This document shows positions 10,163 through 19,436 of a stretch of 38,612 nt of DNA, piece after piece. The DNA is from Candidatus Iainarchaeum sp. (lineage in GTDB: Archaea > Iainarchaeota > Iainarchaeia > Iainarchaeales > DTGL01), in assembly GCA_017608575.1 (NCBI GenBank), contig JAFCFP010000007.1, positions 1 through 38,612 of the forward strand. Direction: 5' to 3'. The notes under the pieces are model-generated. The model ran no database searches and was not told the DNA's origin. It worked only from the letters and a program-made list of their open reading frames with translations. A program made the translations under genes and the position numbers. Each line of letters opens with the position of its first letter. The stretch's first letter is position 1.

Positions 10163-11146
10163 TTATTGCCTCACTGCTTTCAATACAAGCAAAACTATTA
10201 TTAACAACCAGCCACCAAAAGCCATTACTGCGTAAGCTTGTAGGGAGATGTACTCTCCAATGAATCCATTGATTCTTGCAATTTCTCCCAATACAAGGAA
10301 TGTTTCAATTATTCCGCTCATTAAAAGGGAAAAGAATGCAACAATTAACAGAATAAACGAGTCTTTTGCGATTGTTTCAAATTCAGTGCTCATGTATTTT
10401 CCTTTTGAAACTGCCACTGAAATCAAGCCACCGCTTATTGCGCCTAAAAAATAGCCAGTGAATTCTGGAATGCCATGTGGCAGCAATCCCAGGAATGCAA
10501 AGTGATTGGTGGCAATAATTGTTTCTCCAATTAGTACGCCAACAACTGATGAATTCCAGGTAATTAAATAAATTGCTCCTGCTCCAAAAAGGAATGAGAA
10601 TAACACTGCGTACAATAACACTGAAACATTGTTGAAAAAGATTAAATTGAACAATTCATTGAATTTGAAAATACCTGTTTTGGTTAGTGTTGCTTTGCCG
10701 GTTATTGATTCCCTTAACTGTCCAATTCCTTCAAGTGTATTGTTTTGTTCTGCAAAAACAATGTTCTTTGATGGCATTGAATAGCATGCTTTTTCAATGC
10801 AGAAATGGCTTTCTTCATTTGGTAACACAATGTACCATAAAGTGTAACTGGAAATAACCCCAATTGAAAAGAATGCATAGATTGCAAGCAAGCTAATGTT
10901 TCTTCCCAAAAAAGTAGTGCTTGGTTTTTTGCTTTTTGCTTCAAGTTCTTCCTCTTTTACGAACACTGAGTGAATCAATGGAACAGTGGCAATTGTTACA
11001 AATGCAATGGATAAAATTGAAGCATGGCTTGGAAAAGCAATGAATGAAACCCAAAGCGAAACACTGCTTGTAATGAATCCAAGCAAAAAGGAAAAAAGAG
11101 GGTGTTTCATTATGATTTCACTCTTAAAAAGCGATTCAAGTACCAT
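10163..11146 (-). CDS. SpoIIM/DUF95-like multi-pass membrane protein
   Basis: LFNLIFFNNVSVLLYAVLFSFLFGAGAIYLITWNSSVVGVLIG...LLPHGIPEFTGYFLGAISGG. Confidence 0.8.
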   Translation of the reverse strand: MVLESLFKSEIIMKHPLFSFLLGFITSSVSLWVSFIAFPSHASILSIAFVTIATVPLIHSVFVKEEELEAKSKKPSTTFLGRNISLLAIYAFFSIGVISSYTLWYIVLPNEESHFCIEKACYSMPSKNIVFAEQNNTLEGIGQLRESITGKATLTKTGIFKFNELFNLIFFNNVSVLLYAVLFSFLFGAGAIYLITWNSSVVGVLIGETIIATNHFAFLGLLPHGIPEFTGYFLGAISGGLISVAVSKGKYMSTEFETIAKDSFILLIVAFFSLLMSGIIETFLVLGEIARINGFIGEYISLQAYAVMAFGGWLLIIVLLVLKAVRQ

Positions 11147-11284
11147 TTTTTTTTCCTCTTGGCGTTTTCCTTTTTACTGCATAGAATTAAATAGGTTTTC
11201 AATTAAAACTTAACTTATATATTAATGGTTTTAGTTGAAGGGTTTTAAAGATATTCTTTAACTGTTTTTTAAGAGGTTTTTTTA

Positions 11285-11845
11285 ATGAGGGAAAAGGTTG
11301 TTGTTCCGGGCGAAGAGCTTGGAATTAGTGAAGAGTATTCATCTGAAGAAAACACTTATGAAGATGAGGATGGCACAATTTATGCTGATTCAGTGGGAAT
11401 TGCAAGATTTGACGATGACAACAGGGAAGTGCGGGTGAAAAAGAACAGCACTGTGAGGAATTTTTTCCCGGGTTCAATTGTTTATGCAATTGTTACCGGC
11501 GTTAGAAAAAACCGCGTTCTTGTAAACATTTTGAGTGCTGAAAAAAACGGCGAAAAACTTGTAGTGAACAGGTCAATGGCAATGATTCCAATTGCAAACG
11601 TCAGCACAGAATTTGTAAGGGATTTAAGGAATGAATTCAGAATCGGTGACTTAATAAAGGCAGAGGTTGAATCAATTAAGCCGTTTGGAATAAGGCTTTT
11701 GACAAACAAGCCAGGGCTCGGCGTAATAAAAGCGTATTGCAGTAAGTGTAGGCATCCATTGCATTTAATTGGCAGGGAACTAAAATGCACCAATTGTGGT
11801 CACACTGAGAAAAGAAAGGTGAGCAGGGAATTCATCCTTAAATAA
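11285..11845 (+). CDS. csl4: Exosome subunit Csl4-like RNA-binding protein
   Basis: S1-like domain plus C-terminal zinc ribbon CSKCRHPLHLIGRELKCTNCGHTEKRKVS. Confidence 0.88.
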   Translation: MREKVVVPGEELGISEEYSSEENTYEDEDGTIYADSVGIARFDDDNREVRVKKNSTVRNFFPGSIVYAIVTGVRKNRVLVNILSAEKNGEKLVVNRSMAMIPIANVSTEFVRDLRNEFRIGDLIKAEVESIKPFGIRLLTNKPGLGVIKAYCSKCRHPLHLIGRELKCTNCGHTEKRKVSREFILK

Positions 11846-11858
11846 AAGAGGTGTTTTT

Positions 11859-12134
11859 GTGGAATTAAAGGAATTGAAAAAAACAAAGGACACTCTTGAA
11901 TTCAAGCTGTTGGGGGAAAGGCACACTTTTCCACAGCTTTTGAAAAAAGAGCTCTTAAAGGATTCAAATGTTGAATTTGTTTCCTACAAGTTGAGGCATC
12001 CTTTTGACAAAGACTCAACATTCATTGTCAAAGTCAAAAAGGGCAATCCAAAAACTGCTTTAAGCGAGGCAGCCAAAAGAATTGGGAAGGAAGCTGACAG
12101 TTTTTCAAAAGAACTCCAAAAAGCACTTAAATGA
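11859..12134 (+). CDS. rpoL: RNA polymerase subunit L (Rpb11-like)
   Basis: LGERHTFPQLLKKELLKDSNVEFVSYKLRHPFDKDSTFIVKVK. Confidence 0.92.
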   Translation: MELKELKKTKDTLEFKLLGERHTFPQLLKKELLKDSNVEFVSYKLRHPFDKDSTFIVKVKKGNPKTALSEAAKRIGKEADSFSKELQKALK

Positions 12135-12718
12135 AGGTCTTTCCTTTGAGTCGCGGAATTAAAAAAAAAGCACGCGCAATTGGAATTGACGACGGCTCTT
12201 TTGTTCCAAAAAAACCTGGCAAAGCTCTTATTGTTGGAGTATTGCTTAGAGCAGATGGAAGAATTGAGGGAATTCTTTCCACTTCAGTTAAAGTTGACGG
12301 CCTTGATTCAACCCAAAAAATTACACGCATGCTTAAAAAATCACGCTTCTGCGAACAGGCTTCTTTTGTTTTTTTGGATGGAATCAATTTTGCCGGATTT
12401 AACTTTATTGACATTAAAAAATTGAATGCAGAAATTAAAGTGCCTGTTATTGCAGTAATGCGCAAAAAACCTTTATTGCAAAAAATAAAGCGCGCTTTGA
12501 GTCGTTTCAATGATAAAGAAAAGCGTTTTTCCCTTATTGAAAAAGCTGGTTCAGTGCATAAAGCTCCAGTACTCTACTTCCAATGCTCTGGATTGAACGC
12601 TGACAATGCCAGAAAAGCAATAAAGCTTTTCTCTCTTCATTCTAATCTGCCGGAGCCAGTGCGTTTGGCGCACTTGATTGCAAGCGGTGTTTCTCTTGGA
12701 GAAAGCACCACCCCCTGA
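12131..12718 (+). CDS. DUF99 family protein
   Basis: ARAIGIDDGSFVPKKPGKALIVGVLLRADGRIEGILSTSVKVDGLDST; overlaps rpoL stop (ATGA). Confidence 0.85.
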   Translation: MKVFPLSRGIKKKARAIGIDDGSFVPKKPGKALIVGVLLRADGRIEGILSTSVKVDGLDSTQKITRMLKKSRFCEQASFVFLDGINFAGFNFIDIKKLNAEIKVPVIAVMRKKPLLQKIKRALSRFNDKEKRFSLIEKAGSVHKAPVLYFQCSGLNADNARKAIKLFSLHSNLPEPVRLAHLIASGVSLGESTTP

Positions 12719-13598
12719 GGTGCTTGAATTGAAGTTAAAGGAAATAAGAAAGGCAAAACAAAGACAAAAGAATTCCCCTTTTAAAAAGGCAAACCGCTTC
12801 TTGCACAAAAAACTGTCTTTTTTAAAATGGCTGGATCCTTTCACTTATGCTGACATTTTATTGGAGCGCTCTGGAAAAAAAGACAAAAAAATTGTTTCAT
12901 GGAGTGTTTACCTTTTAACTGCTGCGCTGTCTGCATTTGTGCTTTACAATTTTTTTGCTTTATTGCTTGGAACACGCTTTCCTGGAGTAATTGTTTTAAG
13001 TGGTTCAATGGAGCCATTGTTTTACCGTGGAGACATAATAATAATGCAGGGTTTTAATGTTGAATCATTGCATGGCGCAAGGATTAAATTTGATGGCTCA
13101 ATTAAGGGATTGCCTCTTTCAAATTATGCAACCACTTATTGTTCGAGGAATGATGGCACAGAGATAAAAACATGCAGCAAATTCAAGGAGGATTACAGGA
13201 ATGGAAAAGTCCATTTGCCGGATTTTTCAACCACCAAAATTGTTTTCAGTAACGGCAAGGAAGTGAAAATAACAAAGAACGGAGACATTGTAGTATATTA
13301 TGGCTATGTTTTTAATTGGCTGACCGGCACGCACAGCTTTGAACCAATAATTCACAGAGTTGTTGCAATAATTGAAGCAAACGATGGAGTGTTTGTTCTT
13401 ACAAAAGGCGATTCAAAGTTCAATTCGTTCATTGATCAGGATGCTGGAATTTCACCGAGTGCTGTTCCTGTGTCAGAGCTTGAAGGAAGGCTTGTTGCAA
13501 TAATTCCCAAGCTTGGCTATGTGAAGCTTTTGGTGATGGATGACTTGCCTTGTGTTTTAATGAGTTTGATTGATGGAAGGTATTGTGTATTGCCATGA
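12678..13598 (+). CDS. Signal peptidase I (archaeal Sec11-like)
   Basis: VIVLSGSMEPLFYRGD catalytic Ser, IIHRVV catalytic His, VLTKGDSKFNSFIDQD; start uncertain (TTG/GTG overlapping DUF99 gene). Confidence 0.88.
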   Translation: MQAVFLLEKAPPPEVLELKLKEIRKAKQRQKNSPFKKANRFLHKKLSFLKWLDPFTYADILLERSGKKDKKIVSWSVYLLTAALSAFVLYNFFALLLGTRFPGVIVLSGSMEPLFYRGDIIIMQGFNVESLHGARIKFDGSIKGLPLSNYATTYCSRNDGTEIKTCSKFKEDYRNGKVHLPDFSTTKIVFSNGKEVKITKNGDIVVYYGYVFNWLTGTHSFEPIIHRVVAIIEANDGVFVLTKGDSKFNSFIDQDAGISPSAVPVSELEGRLVAIIPKLGYVKLLVMDDLPCVLMSLIDGRYCVLP

Positions 13599-13958
13599 GT
13601 GGTTTTAATGCAATCAAACGATGAAGAAAAGCAGTTTAAAAGGCTTCCGGCGAAAGAGACAACGCTGTCAGAGTTGACTGGAACCGAAAAACGGGTTTCA
13701 GTGATTGGCACAATTGTTTCAATTGACGATTCAGCGCTTAAAGCTGTTTTGAGTGATGGTTCAACAGAGGCAGTGCTTGAATTTTCCGACAATGAATTGT
13801 TTTCCAAGGCAGGACAGGAAAGCATTGTTCGTGTTATTGGGAGGCCGAACAGTGGTGAAAGGGTTTCCATTTCTGTTGAAGCAATACATGAATTAAAGGA
13901 CTTTGACAGGGAATTGTTTGAACAAGTGCGACAGATTGAGAAGAAAGTATTAAAATAG
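13599..13958 (+). CDS. Small OB-fold / RPA-like single-strand DNA-binding protein
   Basis: ETTLSELTGTEKRVSVIGTIVSIDDSALKAVLSDGSTEAVLEF OB-fold pattern, next to PCNA. Confidence 0.6.
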   Translation: MVLMQSNDEEKQFKRLPAKETTLSELTGTEKRVSVIGTIVSIDDSALKAVLSDGSTEAVLEFSDNELFSKAGQESIVRVIGRPNSGERVSISVEAIHELKDFDRELFEQVRQIEKKVLK

Positions 13959-13989
13959 TATGATTCCATTTAATTGTGGGGATGAGCAA

Positions 13990-14736
13990 ATGAAGCTTGT
14001 ATTGGAAAAAGCGCGTGATTTTCAAAAAAGCGTTAATGCTATTGCTGTATTGATTGATGAAGCGGAATTTGTAATTGATGCCGAAAAGCTTGCCCTTAAG
14101 GCAACTGATCCAAGCCAGATTTCCATGGTTGACTTTGAAATGGATAAAAGTGCTTTTAAGGAATTTGATGTGAATGAAACTGTTACAATTGGATTGGATT
14201 TGGATTACTTGGCACAGGTAATGAACAGAGCCAAGCCAGATGATGAGTTAACGCTTGAAATAAATCCTGAAAAAACCGCTTTGAAAATCGGTTTTAAGGG
14301 AGCGTCAACTCGCCATTTTGTCATTCCATTGATTGATGTAAACAAGGGCCAGATTCCAAATCCAAAGATTGAATTCCAGGCAGTGCTGTCGGTTAATGCG
14401 GCAGTGTTACAGGATGCTTTAAAGGATGCAGAGCTGATTTCAAACCATGTGGTGCTCGGGGTTTCAAATGAAGCGTTTTATGTAAAGGCAAAAAGCAGCA
14501 AGGGAGCGCTTGAAAGCCAGACAAGCCAAAAGGAAAAGTCAGTTAAGGAATTCAAGGTATCACAGGAATGCAAAAGCATGTTTCCATTGGATTATTTGAA
14601 GGACATGCTTAAAGCGCCTGACAACAAGGATGAAATTGAATTAAAGCTTAGAAGCGATGCGCCAGTGCAGATTTCCTATAAAATAGGAAAAGCGCGCATT
14701 TCTTATTTTTTGGCTCCAAGGATTGAAACCGAGTGA
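13990..14736 (+). CDS. pcn: DNA polymerase sliding clamp (PCNA), paralogue 1
   Basis: KLALKATDPSQISMVDFEMDKSAF, LDYLAQVMNRAKPDDELTLEI, IPLIDV, PVQISYKIGKARISYFLAPRIE. Confidence 0.93.
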   Translation: MKLVLEKARDFQKSVNAIAVLIDEAEFVIDAEKLALKATDPSQISMVDFEMDKSAFKEFDVNETVTIGLDLDYLAQVMNRAKPDDELTLEINPEKTALKIGFKGASTRHFVIPLIDVNKGQIPNPKIEFQAVLSVNAAVLQDALKDAELISNHVVLGVSNEAFYVKAKSSKGALESQTSQKEKSVKEFKVSQECKSMFPLDYLKDMLKAPDNKDEIELKLRSDAPVQISYKIGKARISYFLAPRIETE

Positions 14737-14819
14737 ATGCCTTTTGCCATTGTTGTTTTTTTGGCTGCTTTTTGGAATAATAAAGGAATAAAAGAGTTCT
14801 TAAGTCTTAAAGTGGTTGA

Positions 14820-15695
14820 TTAAAGGAGCATTACGGAGCCAATTACAACAAGGCAGACTGCGAGTATTTTTAATGCAATTGTTTTCCGGCTTATTTCTTC
14901 TTTTATTAAGTGTGGCATGAATTTGGTGAAAATTAATGCCAGGCCAAGAATCATAAAGGGTTGCACTGCTTGCACTGCTGCCACCAGTGAAACCAAGCCA
15001 AGGGAAATTGCAGTAATGAATGAAATCCTTCCAGAAATAAAGAAAACACTGCTAGCGGTTGCAAGAGCCAGAGATTTTGGTTTTTCCACTACAATTTTTT
15101 TTATTTTTTTAAGGAAGGGCAGTGAAACAAAAGAAAAGCAAATCAAAAGGAACACTATTCTCCACTCAATTAATTCAATAATGCTCATTTCCCTGAGCAG
15201 GAATTTTTGCATTACAGTGTCAATTGAGAACAAGGCAGCAGACAAAATGATTACAAAAAACCAGCCGTTTAATTTCAATTCTTTTCTTTGGGACACTAAA
15301 AGCGCTCCCGAAACTATGAGAAAAATCCCAATAGTTTGAAGGAATGAAACCTTTTCGCCTAGGAAAACTACAGCAATTAAGAGGACAAAGAAGGGCATTA
15401 TGTTAATTGCTGTGAGGACTCTTGACATTTCCGCTGTATGCATTGCCTTAAAGTACAAAAGCACTGCTGTCATGTTTAAAAGCGTTGAAACAAACAACAA
15501 AAAAAGCCACTCTGCTTTTGGCACAGTGAAGCCAGCGAAAAAGGCAATCACTAAAAGCATTGCAAGTGAAGCCATTTGGTTCAATGTTGTTGCAATTAAT
15601 GGATTTTTTGTGTAATTGCTTACAAGTATTTTGTCAAACATGCTGGAAAAAGACCATAAGAGGATTGAAAGCAACGCCAAAAAAAACCAGAGCAT
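14820..15695 (-). CDS. EamA/DMT-family transporter
   Basis: About 10 hydrophobic helices, two EamA-like halves, FLGEKVSFLQTIGIFLIVSGALLV. Confidence 0.85.
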   Translation of the reverse strand: MLWFFLALLSILLWSFSSMFDKILVSNYTKNPLIATTLNQMASLAMLLVIAFFAGFTVPKAEWLFLLFVSTLLNMTAVLLYFKAMHTAEMSRVLTAINIMPFFVLLIAVVFLGEKVSFLQTIGIFLIVSGALLVSQRKELKLNGWFFVIILSAALFSIDTVMQKFLLREMSIIELIEWRIVFLLICFSFVSLPFLKKIKKIVVEKPKSLALATASSVFFISGRISFITAISLGLVSLVAAVQAVQPFMILGLALIFTKFMPHLIKEEISRKTIALKILAVCLVVIGSVMLL

Positions 15696-15698
15696 TTT

Positions 15699-16679
15699 TC
15701 ATTCACCAACTATTTCCTTAAACAATGGCCAGTCAATGTTTCCCCCGCTTAAAACAACAGCCACGTTTTTTCCGTGGAATTTTTCCGGTTGTTCCAATAA
15801 TGCAGCTACACCAATTGCTCCAGCACCCTCTACTTTCAGTGAATGTTCTTTCCACAAAAACCTTATTGCTTCTCTTATTGATTGTTCTTTTACAAGGAGA
15901 ATGCCATCAACAAATTTTTTTGCATAATGCAGGGTAATGCTGTCTTTTTCAATTGGGCCACGCAGTGAATCAGCAATTGTTTCCTTTTCTTTTGCTTTAA
16001 CTGCTTTTCCTGCTTTAATGGATTCATAGAATGATTTTGCTGCAGTGCTTTGCACTCCGAACACTTGAATGTTTTTGTTAATGTTTTTTGCAGTAAAACC
16101 AATTCCTGACGCGAGCGCTCCCCCGCTTGCACCGCACAAAAAAACATTTGTTTGTGGTTGTTCTTGAAGTATTTCCAATGCAATAGTGCCATTGCCTGCA
16201 ATTATTGCAGTGTCATTATAGGGTGAAAGAAATGAAAGCCCTTTTTTTTTGGCTAATTCTTTTGCTTTCTTTTCAGCTTCCTCGTATGCTGAACCGAATT
16301 CAATTATTTTTGCTCCTTTTCCCCGGAGTTTTTCAATTTTAATCCTTGGAATGCCTTTGGGCACTACAATGGTTGCCTTTATTCCTTGTGTTCGGCATTG
16401 CTCTGCAAGAGCAATTCCAAAGTTTCCCGCAGAACAGGAAACAATGCCTTTTTCTTTAAGTGATGAAAGCTTATGAATCACTCCGCGTATTTTAAAACTG
16501 TGGCCTTTTTGCAGATTTTCACATTTAAGGAATGCTTTTCCGTTTATTTTAATGCCTAGTTTTTTTGATTCAATTAATGGGGTTTTTTTAATGTGGCCAG
16601 CGCAGTTTTTTGCAGCTTTTTTTACTTCACTCAATGACAGCATTTTGTTCCCTTTCAAGAATACTGCTAGCGATTTCAA
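15699..16679 (-). CDS. Threonine ammonia-lyase / PLP-dependent fold-type II enzyme (ATG about 16643 also plausible)
   Basis: KKTPLIESKKLGIKINGKAFLKCENLQKGHSFKIRGVIHKL, SAGNFGIALA, CGASGGALASGIG. Confidence 0.9.
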   Translation of the reverse strand: MKSLAVFLKGNKMLSLSEVKKAAKNCAGHIKKTPLIESKKLGIKINGKAFLKCENLQKGHSFKIRGVIHKLSSLKEKGIVSCSAGNFGIALAEQCRTQGIKATIVVPKGIPRIKIEKLRGKGAKIIEFGSAYEEAEKKAKELAKKKGLSFLSPYNDTAIIAGNGTIALEILQEQPQTNVFLCGASGGALASGIGFTAKNINKNIQVFGVQSTAAKSFYESIKAGKAVKAKEKETIADSLRGPIEKDSITLHYAKKFVDGILLVKEQSIREAIRFLWKEHSLKVEGAGAIGVAALLEQPEKFHGKNVAVVLSGGNIDWPLFKEIVGE

Positions 16680-16721
16680 TTAAAGGCTTTCTGTTGAAAT
16701 AAATGCTTTAAAGGCGGAATA

Positions 16722-17516
16722 ATGACTGAAAGAATTCTGGGAATTGATTTGGGGGCAAGCACCACTGATTTTGTTTTAATGGAAGGAAAAAGGGTTTATT
16801 TTAAAGAATCAATGCCTTCACTGGATTTGGATTCCCTTGAAAAAAAAATAAAAAGCGTTAAAAAAAACCTTGGAGGAATTTCGTTTATTGCGCTTACTGG
16901 CGGAAAGAGTGCTTTTTTTCCAAGCAGGTTTTCGGGCATTAAAGTGAAAAAAGTAAACGAAATCAATGCAATTGGTGCCGGCGGATTGTTTCTTTCAGGA
17001 AAAAAACGCGCTTTGGTTGCATCGCTTGGCACTGGCACGTGCATTGTTTCAATGAATGGTTCAATTGCAAGGCATTGTTGTGGCACTGGCGTAAGTGGGG
17101 GCACCCTTGTAGGTTTGTCAAAAAAACTCCTTGGCTTTTCTGATTTGAAAAGGTTCAATTCGCTTGCCAAAAAAGGTTCCCTTAAAAGAATTGATTTGAG
17201 TGTAATGGATATTGTTGGCAAAGGCATTGGAAATCTGCCAGGCAATGCGACTGCTTCAAATTTTGCAAAAGCTGGAAATTCAACAAAGGCTGATATTGCA
17301 ATTGGAATAGCCAATCTTGTAGCTGAAGCAAATGCTTCCATTGTTTCCCTTTCTGCACAAAAATGCAGACAACATGACATTGTGCTCACTGGAAAGCTTT
17401 TATCGGTGCCGGTTGTTAAAAAAAGGCTTTTGGCTGGCTTGAAATTGCTTGGCTGTAAGGCAGTTGTTCCAAGGCACTATGAAATTGCCACTGCAATTGG
17501 TGCATGCGTGCTGTAA
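16722..17516 (+). CDS. Type II pantothenate kinase-like (ASKHA fold)
   Basis: ILGIDLGASTTDFVLMEG, ASLGTGTCIVS, GTGVSGGTLVGLSKKLLG, DLSVMDIVG. Confidence 0.75.
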   Translation: MTERILGIDLGASTTDFVLMEGKRVYFKESMPSLDLDSLEKKIKSVKKNLGGISFIALTGGKSAFFPSRFSGIKVKKVNEINAIGAGGLFLSGKKRALVASLGTGTCIVSMNGSIARHCCGTGVSGGTLVGLSKKLLGFSDLKRFNSLAKKGSLKRIDLSVMDIVGKGIGNLPGNATASNFAKAGNSTKADIAIGIANLVAEANASIVSLSAQKCRQHDIVLTGKLLSVPVVKKRLLAGLKLLGCKAVVPRHYEIATAIGACVL

Positions 17517-17615
17517 TTTAAAGTACAAGAGAGCCAAGCAGTGTAACCGCAAAAACAATTTTAAATCCTTTCTATTCTCTTATTTATTACGCTTAGCTGA
17601 TTTGCGGGGATTTCA

Positions 17616-18338
17616 TTGATTAAGCTGACCAATATTGAGCCTTGGCAGACTGCCATTAGGGCAATTTCTAATTTCATTTCAGAGGGAAACTTCCGCTTTA
17701 ATGACAAAGGAGTTTCATTTAAAGCAATTGATCCAAGCCAAATAGTTTTGGTGAATTACCATGTTGACAAATCGTTTTTTGACAAGTTTAACGTTGAACC
17801 AACACTTATTGGAATTGATTTGGATGAATTCAACAAAGTAATGCGCAGGGCTTCACCGCATGATGTTTTGGAAATGGACATTACTGATTCATACCTTGAT
17901 GTTAACCTTAAAGGGGAACTGAATAGGAATTTTCGACTTTCATTGATTGATGTCAGTGAAGAAGAAGCTGAAATTCCAGAACAGGAATTTGATGCAATGG
18001 TTGAAATAAATGCCCGTGTGTTACAGGAAGCATTAAAGGATGCTTCATTGTTTGGAAGCAGTGTTGTTTTCAGGATTGAGGGAAAAAAACTGTTAATTGA
18101 AGCGCGTGGTTCACAGGGCACGCTTAAAACAGAGGCAAAGGAAGCAGAACTGGTGAAAGTAAAGGCAAAAAAAGACATTACAAGCAAGTATTCGCTGAAT
18201 TTTTTGGAAAACATTGTAAAAGAAGCCCATCCTGATTCAAGGGTTTTACTGGAATTGAAAAACGAAGCCCCAATGCGCATTTCTTACAATATTGGTGATA
18301 CAAAGATTCAATTCCATTTGGCTCACATGATTTTATAA
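17616..18338 (+). CDS. pcn: DNA polymerase sliding clamp (PCNA), paralogue 2
   Basis: GVSFKAIDPSQIVLVNYHVDKSFF, LDEFNKVMRRASPHDVLEMDI, LSLIDVSEEE, APMRISYNIGDTKIQFHLAHMI. Confidence 0.93.
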   Translation: MIKLTNIEPWQTAIRAISNFISEGNFRFNDKGVSFKAIDPSQIVLVNYHVDKSFFDKFNVEPTLIGIDLDEFNKVMRRASPHDVLEMDITDSYLDVNLKGELNRNFRLSLIDVSEEEAEIPEQEFDAMVEINARVLQEALKDASLFGSSVVFRIEGKKLLIEARGSQGTLKTEAKEAELVKVKAKKDITSKYSLNFLENIVKEAHPDSRVLLELKNEAPMRISYNIGDTKIQFHLAHMIL

Positions 18339-18407
18339 TTGCATTAACTGTTTTAGGGGAATGCTGCCCTGTTACTCTTTTTAATTTCTTTCATTGGAGA
18401 TTCTTTT

Positions 18408-19436
18408 ATGATTCCATTGGAGCAATTGCGATTTGCCCAAAAATATCCATTCACTAAAACCGCACAAAAAGCAATTAAAACACTGAATGTTCCCCTTAAC
18501 AGGATAAGCGAGGATGTAAGAGAGCGTGCTAGAATAAGGGTGGAAAGAGCTCTTTTAAGGAAAAATTATGCTCCGAGGTTTTTTGGAGAAGACCCTGAAT
18601 TGCTTGAGAACGAAATCCTTTCATTTCCGCTTGCAAAAATAATTGTTTCGCTTTTGGATGAATTATCTGCAATGCAGGCTTTTGCAAAAAGTGTTGCAAA
18701 TTCAACACTGGTGTTTCTGCGAAGCGCAGAAAATACTGTGGAAGAATGCATTTCACTGGCTTCAGAGCTGGGTTTAAAATTTGACTTGGATGAAGAAGGA
18801 AATTTTTTGGTTCCATTAACAGTGTTTCTTTCAATCCCATTTAACAATGATTCATTAAAGCTTGTCAACCGCGTTGTTGAAAATGGAATGGTTTTTCTTT
18901 CAACTGATTTGTTTGCATTGTTTCTTTCTGAAAAGGCTTACTCGATTGTTTTGAAATCGCTTCCAGTCAAAGACAGTGGGTTTCCTTCATGGATTAAGGA
19001 AGCTGTACGCGTTCTTTCGGATTCCTTTAAGAAAAAAAAGCGTTCTTTTTTCAAGGGAATGACTCATAGCGTTAAACCTGAGTTTTTTCCGCCATGCATT
19101 TCTGAATTGTTTGAAGGAATTTCCAGTGGAAAGAATTTGCCCCACATAGCGCGTTTTTACCTTACAACCTTTTTGAATGCAGTTGGCATGCCACAGGAAG
19201 AAATAGTGAAATTGTTTTCACATACCCCGAATTACAGCGAACGCATTACCCGTTACCAGGTTAAAAAAATTTGCACGCTTAAAGGCAAGGGTTATTCTCC
19301 GCCAACATGCACCAAGCTCAAAGCAAGTGGTTTGTGCAAGGAAAACTGCAATGTAAAGAGCCCAATTCAGTTTTATCGCAATAAATTTTTTGGCTCTAAA
19401 AGCAATGAAAAAAAGAGTGATTTTAATGAACAGTGA
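18408..19436 (+). CDS. priL: DNA primase large subunit
   Basis: YPFTKTAQKAIK..., Fe-S Cys set CTLKGKGYSPPTCTKLKASGLCKENC. Confidence 0.93.
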   Translation: MIPLEQLRFAQKYPFTKTAQKAIKTLNVPLNRISEDVRERARIRVERALLRKNYAPRFFGEDPELLENEILSFPLAKIIVSLLDELSAMQAFAKSVANSTLVFLRSAENTVEECISLASELGLKFDLDEEGNFLVPLTVFLSIPFNNDSLKLVNRVVENGMVFLSTDLFALFLSEKAYSIVLKSLPVKDSGFPSWIKEAVRVLSDSFKKKKRSFFKGMTHSVKPEFFPPCISELFEGISSGKNLPHIARFYLTTFLNAVGMPQEEIVKLFSHTPNYSERITRYQVKKICTLKGKGYSPPTCTKLKASGLCKENCNVKSPIQFYRNKFFGSKSNEKKSDFNEQ

